From positions 2,332,501 to 2,396,500 of the forward strand of contig NZ_FNSM01000001.1 of assembly GCF_900105415.1 (NCBI RefSeq): DNA of 64,000 nucleotides, written 5' to 3'. This document shows positions 60,976 to 64,000 of the stretch, piece after piece (the stretch's first letter is position 1; the number at the start of each line of letters is the position of its first letter). Both the position numbers and the translations under genes were made by a program. A model generated the notes under the pieces. That model did no database searches, was not told the DNA's origin, and saw only the letters and a program-made list of their open reading frames with translations. This stretch comes from Streptomyces sp. TLI_105 (GTDB lineage: Bacteria; Actinomycetota; Actinomycetes; Streptomycetales; Streptomycetaceae).

Positions 60976-61176
60976 ATGATCCTTTACGTACTGATCGGCG
61001 TCCTGGTCCTCGCCGTCGGGGGCTGCGCCTCCGTGGTCTGGGCGGCACGCGGCGGCCCCCGCTGGGTCCGCGCGCTCGCCACCGTGACCCTGCTGGGCGG
61101 CGAGGTCGTCCGCTCGGGACGGCGCCGCGGCGTGCACCGCGGCGGCGGGGGCGACGACGGCTCGGACACCCCCTAG
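60976..61176 (+). CDS. Small single-helix membrane protein
   Basis: A 66-residue protein not recognised by function. Residues 2-25 (ILYVLIGVLVLAVGGCASVV and on) form one transmembrane helix, followed by a second weakly hydrophobic stretch and a basic, Gly/Asp-rich tail (RRRGVHRGGGGDDGSDTP). ATG at 60976 is preceded by a GGGGG run about five bases away. Its TAG stop lies in the CTAG that borders the MITE-like element, so the element inserted exactly at its stop without altering the protein. Confidence 0.65.
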   Translation: MILYVLIGVLVLAVGGCASVVWAARGGPRWVRALATVTLLGGEVVRSGRRRGVHRGGGGDDGSDTP

Positions 61177-61339
61177 GGGGTGTCTTGTCGATCAGGCCGG
61201 ATCAGGGAGCGGCGTCTGGTGCCGTGCATCGCAAGGCGGAGGAGGGAGTCAACGCGGAGCGTTGGCGACCGACGACAACGCGGCGAGGCGCGGTGCCAGG
61301 CGTCGCGAGCCCGGCCTGATCGACAAGACACCCCCTAGG
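61172..61339. mobile_element. MITE-like element with perfect 29-bp terminal inverted repeats
   Basis: CCTAGGGGGTGTCTTGTCGA and nine more bases (61172-61200) are repeated exactly inverted at 61311-61339. The 110-bp interior has a further imperfect stem (GTCTGGTGCCGTGCATCGC with its counterpart near 61281-61305) and CAACGC/GCGTTG in the centre. CTAG at both outer ends could be a 4-bp target duplication, as made by IS5-group elements (YTAR). There is no coding capacity, so it would need a transposase in trans. Similar about 150-bp palindromic repeats are common in Streptomyces, from memory. Confidence 0.85.
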
Positions 61340-61347
61340 CCCCCCCT

Positions 61348-62910
61348 CTACCGCTCGTCCTCGCCCGTCGCCTTCAGGGCCAGCCACAGCTCCATCCGGA
61401 CGTCCGGATCGTCCAGCGAGCGGCCGAGGATCTCCTCCACCCGGCGCATCCGGTAGCGCAGCGTGTGCCGGTGGACGCCCAGGTCCGCCGCCGCCGCGTC
61501 CCACTGGCCGTGCCGGGAGAGCCAGGCGCGCAGCGAGGCCACCAGGTCGCCGCGGCCGGTCGCGTCGTGCTCCCGCAGCGCGCGCAGCATCCCGTCGGCG
61601 AAGGCGCGGACGGCGTCGTCGGCGAGGAGCGGAAGCACCGAGCCCGCCGCCAGGTCCTCGTGCTCGACGAGCGCCCTCCCCCGCCGCCGGGCGACCGAGA
61701 GGGCCTGCTCGGCCTGCTTGTACGCGGCCGCCGCGGCCGCCGCGGCGCTCGGGGCCGCCGGGGCCGACAGGCCGACGACGACGCCCGCCTCCTCCGCCTC
61801 CCGCTCCGCGTACCCCTCGCAGGCGGCGACGACCGCGCCGCCGTCCCCGGCGAGGACGACGAGCCGCTGCCCGCTCTCGGCGACGGTGAGCACCGCCTCG
61901 CCCGCGCGGGCGGCGGCGGCCTCCAGGGCCTCGGCGAGCACCGGCAGCGGCGGCTCCCCGGCCGGCTCTCCCCCGGCGGCCTCGGCGACGAGCAGCCGGT
62001 AGGGGGCGTCGAGCAGCCCCCCGTACAGGTCCCCGGCCACCGCGCGGGCGGGCTCCGGCTGGCCCGCGAGCATCAGGCGCAGCACCGCCGCGCCGAGCCG
62101 CTGCTCCGCCGCCTGGAGCGAGCGGGAACGTTCCGTCGTGAGGGTGAGCAGGGCGATCGCCGAGTGGACCGCGTACCGCTCGGCCGTGCCGAGGGGCGCG
62201 CCCGTGCCGACGGCGAGGGCGCCGCGCACCCGGCGCCCGGTGCCGAGCGACTGGAGCTCGACGCGGTCGTCCGTACCGCCGACGACCGCGCTGGCGGGCG
62301 CGGGCCGCTCGCGCAGCCGCTCCACGTCCGGGGTGAGCCGGGCGGCCCGGCGCGCCGCCCACTCGGGCGAGACGGCGACGACGGCGCCGGAGGCGTCGTA
62401 CAGCGCGGCCCAGCCGTCGACGTGGGCGGCGAGCCGGGCGACGACGGCCTCCGGGCCCTCGGCGAGCGCGGCGCGGGTCAGCTCGCGCTGGGCCTCGAAA
62501 CCGGCCGTGACCGCCCGGTACTGGTCGGCGGAGATGGCCGCCGACACGGCCTTGCTGATGGCCAGGAACGGCGTCCTGCGCGGCACCTCCAGGAGCGGCA
62601 GGTGCTCCTCGCGCGCCGCGTCGAGCAGGGCCGGCGGGATCTCCTCGTAGTTGACGCCCACCGCGAAGCCGAGCCCGACCACTCCGGCGCCGAGCAGCCG
62701 CCGCACATAGCGGCGCATCGCCTCCAGGTCCTCCGCGTCGAGCGTCAGCGCGGTCGTGAGGAGGAGTTCGCCGCCCTCCATGTACGGGACGGGGTCGGCG
62801 AGCTCGCTGACGTGGGCCCAGCGGACGGGGGTGTCGAGGCGGTCCTCACCCGCGCGGACGATGAGTTTGAGGGCGGAGTGCTGCACGAGCGAGGCGAGGG
62901 TGGGCGGCAT
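61348..62910 (-). CDS. PucR-family transcriptional regulator
   Basis: A 520-residue regulator. The N-terminal PucR domain (about 5-125) shows VRWAHVSELADPVPYMEGGE, LLLTTALTL and LGFAVGVNYEEIPPALLDAA. A degenerate middle domain is followed by a C-terminal helix-turn-helix of the PucR/CdaR type, SLRAWLSRHGQWDAAAADLG and VHRHTLRYRMRRVEEILGRS. Such proteins often control catabolic genes for purines, amines or aldehydes. The nearest candidate targets are the EamA exporter and the aldehyde dehydrogenase, which is inference. The stop lies nine bases from the MITE-like element. Confidence 0.93.
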   Translation of the reverse strand: MPPTLASLVQHSALKLIVRAGEDRLDTPVRWAHVSELADPVPYMEGGELLLTTALTLDAEDLEAMRRYVRRLLGAGVVGLGFAVGVNYEEIPPALLDAAREEHLPLLEVPRRTPFLAISKAVSAAISADQYRAVTAGFEAQRELTRAALAEGPEAVVARLAAHVDGWAALYDASGAVVAVSPEWAARRAARLTPDVERLRERPAPASAVVGGTDDRVELQSLGTGRRVRGALAVGTGAPLGTAERYAVHSAIALLTLTTERSRSLQAAEQRLGAAVLRLMLAGQPEPARAVAGDLYGGLLDAPYRLLVAEAAGGEPAGEPPLPVLAEALEAAAARAGEAVLTVAESGQRLVVLAGDGGAVVAACEGYAEREAEEAGVVVGLSAPAAPSAAAAAAAAYKQAEQALSVARRRGRALVEHEDLAAGSVLPLLADDAVRAFADGMLRALREHDATGRGDLVASLRAWLSRHGQWDAAAADLGVHRHTLRYRMRRVEEILGRSLDDPDVRMELWLALKATGEDER

Positions 62911-62974
62911 GGGGGGACCGTCGGACCTTTGAGCGAGGACCGCGCGCGGGGGGAGCCGTGCACGGAAGCGGGGA

Positions 62975-62998
62975 GGCGCCGCTCAGCCGAGCGGCGCC
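62975..62998 (-). terminator. Hairpin after the ATP-binding protein gene
   Basis: GGCGCCGCTC (62975-62984) and its perfect inverse (62989-62998) form a 10-bp stem with an AGCC loop about 100 bases beyond the stop of the gene at 63100. The 189-bp gap holds nothing else I recognise. Confidence 0.6.
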
Positions 62999-63099
62999 CC
63001 CGATTGTGCCAGGGCCGTCGGCGGCCCGCTCGGGCGCGCGAGGGGTGAGACGGGTCGGCCGCGCAGGTGGGGGCGTGGCACGAGTCGGCCCGGCCCCGC

Positions 63100-64000
63100 T
63101 CAGCCGCGCAGGTCCACCAGGACCGGCGGGGTGTGCGCGCCCTGGGCCGTGGTCAGGGAGACGACGGCGTGGCCGGGCGGCACGGAGTGCGCGAGCTCGG
63201 AGGCGGACCACCGCTCGCGCTCGACCTTCCGGGTCGTGACCGCGTCGGTGGTGACGGCCTTGCCGGTGACCTTCTTGCGCAGGGCGTGGATGAAGCGGGT
63301 CATCGGCTGGTCGGCGAAGACCGTGTGGTGCGCCACCTCGGTGGTCTCCACCCACTCCTTGCCCCAGGTCTCGGCGAAGCCCCGGCCGTCCCAGGTGGTG
63401 ATGCCGGAGAGCGCCACCCGGCAGCCGACGGCGCCGAGCAGCGGGCCGTGCAGCGCCTCGGGCACCTCACCGAGGGTACGGAGCCCGAGGACGACGCCCG
63501 CGTGGTGGGGGCGCAGCCGCTGGAGGGAGCGGACGGTGCCCGTGGTGAGCGCTCCGGTGGCGTCGTCGAGGACGAGGGAGACGAAGTGCGGGCGCTTGGT
63601 GCCGGTCCGGGCCGCCGCCAGGAACTGGGCGAGGACCAGCCGGGCGAGGAGCCGCGAGGCCTCCTCGTGGCCGCGCTCGGGCAGCTTGATCCGGACCCGC
63701 AGCGGGTGGTGGACGACGGACTTCAGCGAGAAGGGCCGCACGTCGCTCCCGTCGGCGCCGAAGAACTCGGCGAAGGCCGGCCGGTCGAGGAGCGACAGGC
63801 GGTCCGCGAGGAGCGGCCCGGCGTCGGCGGCGGTGCCGGCCTGCCGGATGCGGGCCTCCAGCTCGCGGCGCATGGCGGCCGCGTCGGCGGGGAGCCGGTC
63901 GAGGAGCGCCGTCAGCGTCTCCGGGCCGGCTTCGAGGAGTTCGCGGAGCACCGGCACGGACGGGAAGCGGCCGTGCGCCGCCCGGTAGGGGCCGATGAGC
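63100..64000 (-). CDS. ATP/GTP-binding protein (TraD/VirD4-like C-terminus), partial
   Basis: The frame is open from the right edge to the stop at 63100, about 300 codons, so the start lies outside the window. The visible part includes LARLVLAQFLAAARTGTKRP, FVSLVLDDATGALTTGTVRS (a Walker-B/sensor-like region) and LRPHHAGVVLGLRTLGEVPE, then VSLTTAQGAHTPPVLVDLRG at the end. This resembles the C-terminal half of Streptomyces proteins called ATP/GTP-binding, related to FtsK/TraD-type ATPases. The Walker A would lie off the edge, so function is uncertain. Confidence 0.75.
   Translation of the reverse strand, partial: LIGPYRAAHGRFPSVPVLRELLEAGPETLTALLDRLPADAAAMRRELEARIRQAGTAADAGPLLADRLSLLDRPAFAEFFGADGSDVRPFSLKSVVHHPLRVRIKLPERGHEEASRLLARLVLAQFLAAARTGTKRPHFVSLVLDDATGALTTGTVRSLQRLRPHHAGVVLGLRTLGEVPEALHGPLLGAVGCRVALSGITTWDGRGFAETWGKEWVETTEVAHHTVFADQPMTRFIHALRKKVTGKAVTTDAVTTRKVERERWSASELAHSVPPGHAVVSLTTAQGAHTPPVLVDLRG

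Overview
The window is a high-GC actinobacterial chromosome segment, almost certainly from a Streptomyces or close relative. The evidence is the strong third-position GC bias, many GTG/TTG starts, and a gene order from rimP-nusA-infB through pnp-rpsO to dapA-rnj that matches, from memory, the S. coelicolor core region around SCO5693-SCO5745, read here in reverse. Nearly all of it is core housekeeping DNA. No prophage, CRISPR array, rRNA or recognisable tRNA was seen.

Layout. Positions 1-8.3 kb hold RNase J (cut by the left edge), dapA, two small membrane proteins, a membrane-anchored helical-repeat protein, dapB, an M16 protease, pnp and rpsO. Positions 8.5-24.2 kb hold one complete type VII (ESX-like) secretion locus in several divergent units: eccD, eccC, a DUF397 protein, esxA, esxB, mycP, eccB, eccE, an unrecognised ESX-linked protein, and a very long proline-rich ParA/MinD-type ATPase resembling EspI. 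Positions 24.3-30.1 kb are a five-gene oligopeptide ABC transporter operon whose frames overlap by ATGA from the first permease onward.

Positions 30.5-42.6 kb, on the minus strand, carry the translation and RNA module rimP, nusA, ylxR, infB, ylxP-like DUF503, rbfA, truB, a giant pseudo-trypsin/STAND NTPase, and ribF. Positions 42.8-45.8 kb, on the plus strand, hold a lipoprotein and ferritin-like pair, a degenerate aminoglycoside-phosphotransferase-like protein and an SPFH protein. Positions 46.2-54.8 kb, minus strand, hold proS, two GNAT acetyltransferases and the MEP-isoprenoid genes ispG and dxr around an S2P protease, plus an EPSP-synthase homologue. Positions 55.5-64 kb hold a long acyl-CoA dehydrogenase, an ABM-domain monooxygenase, an aldehyde dehydrogenase, an EamA exporter, a small membrane protein, a PucR regulator and a partial ATP-binding protein.

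The most unusual DNA is intergenic. Three copies (about 30.1, 45.9 and 55.1 kb) of a composite element are present, each built of tandem hairpin units around a roughly 210-250 bp inverted repeat. The two arms differ at positions that stay base-paired within each arm. One copy has been interrupted by a second 40-bp repeat, which also lies upstream of proS. A 168-bp MITE-like element with perfect 29-bp ends sits between convergent genes at 61.2 kb. Three exact 22-bp-spaced direct repeats lie between eccD and eccC, and three 11-bp tandem repeats lie in the infB leader. Two core proteins, the trypsin-STAND protein and the phosphotransferase-like protein, have lost the catalytic residues of their families.
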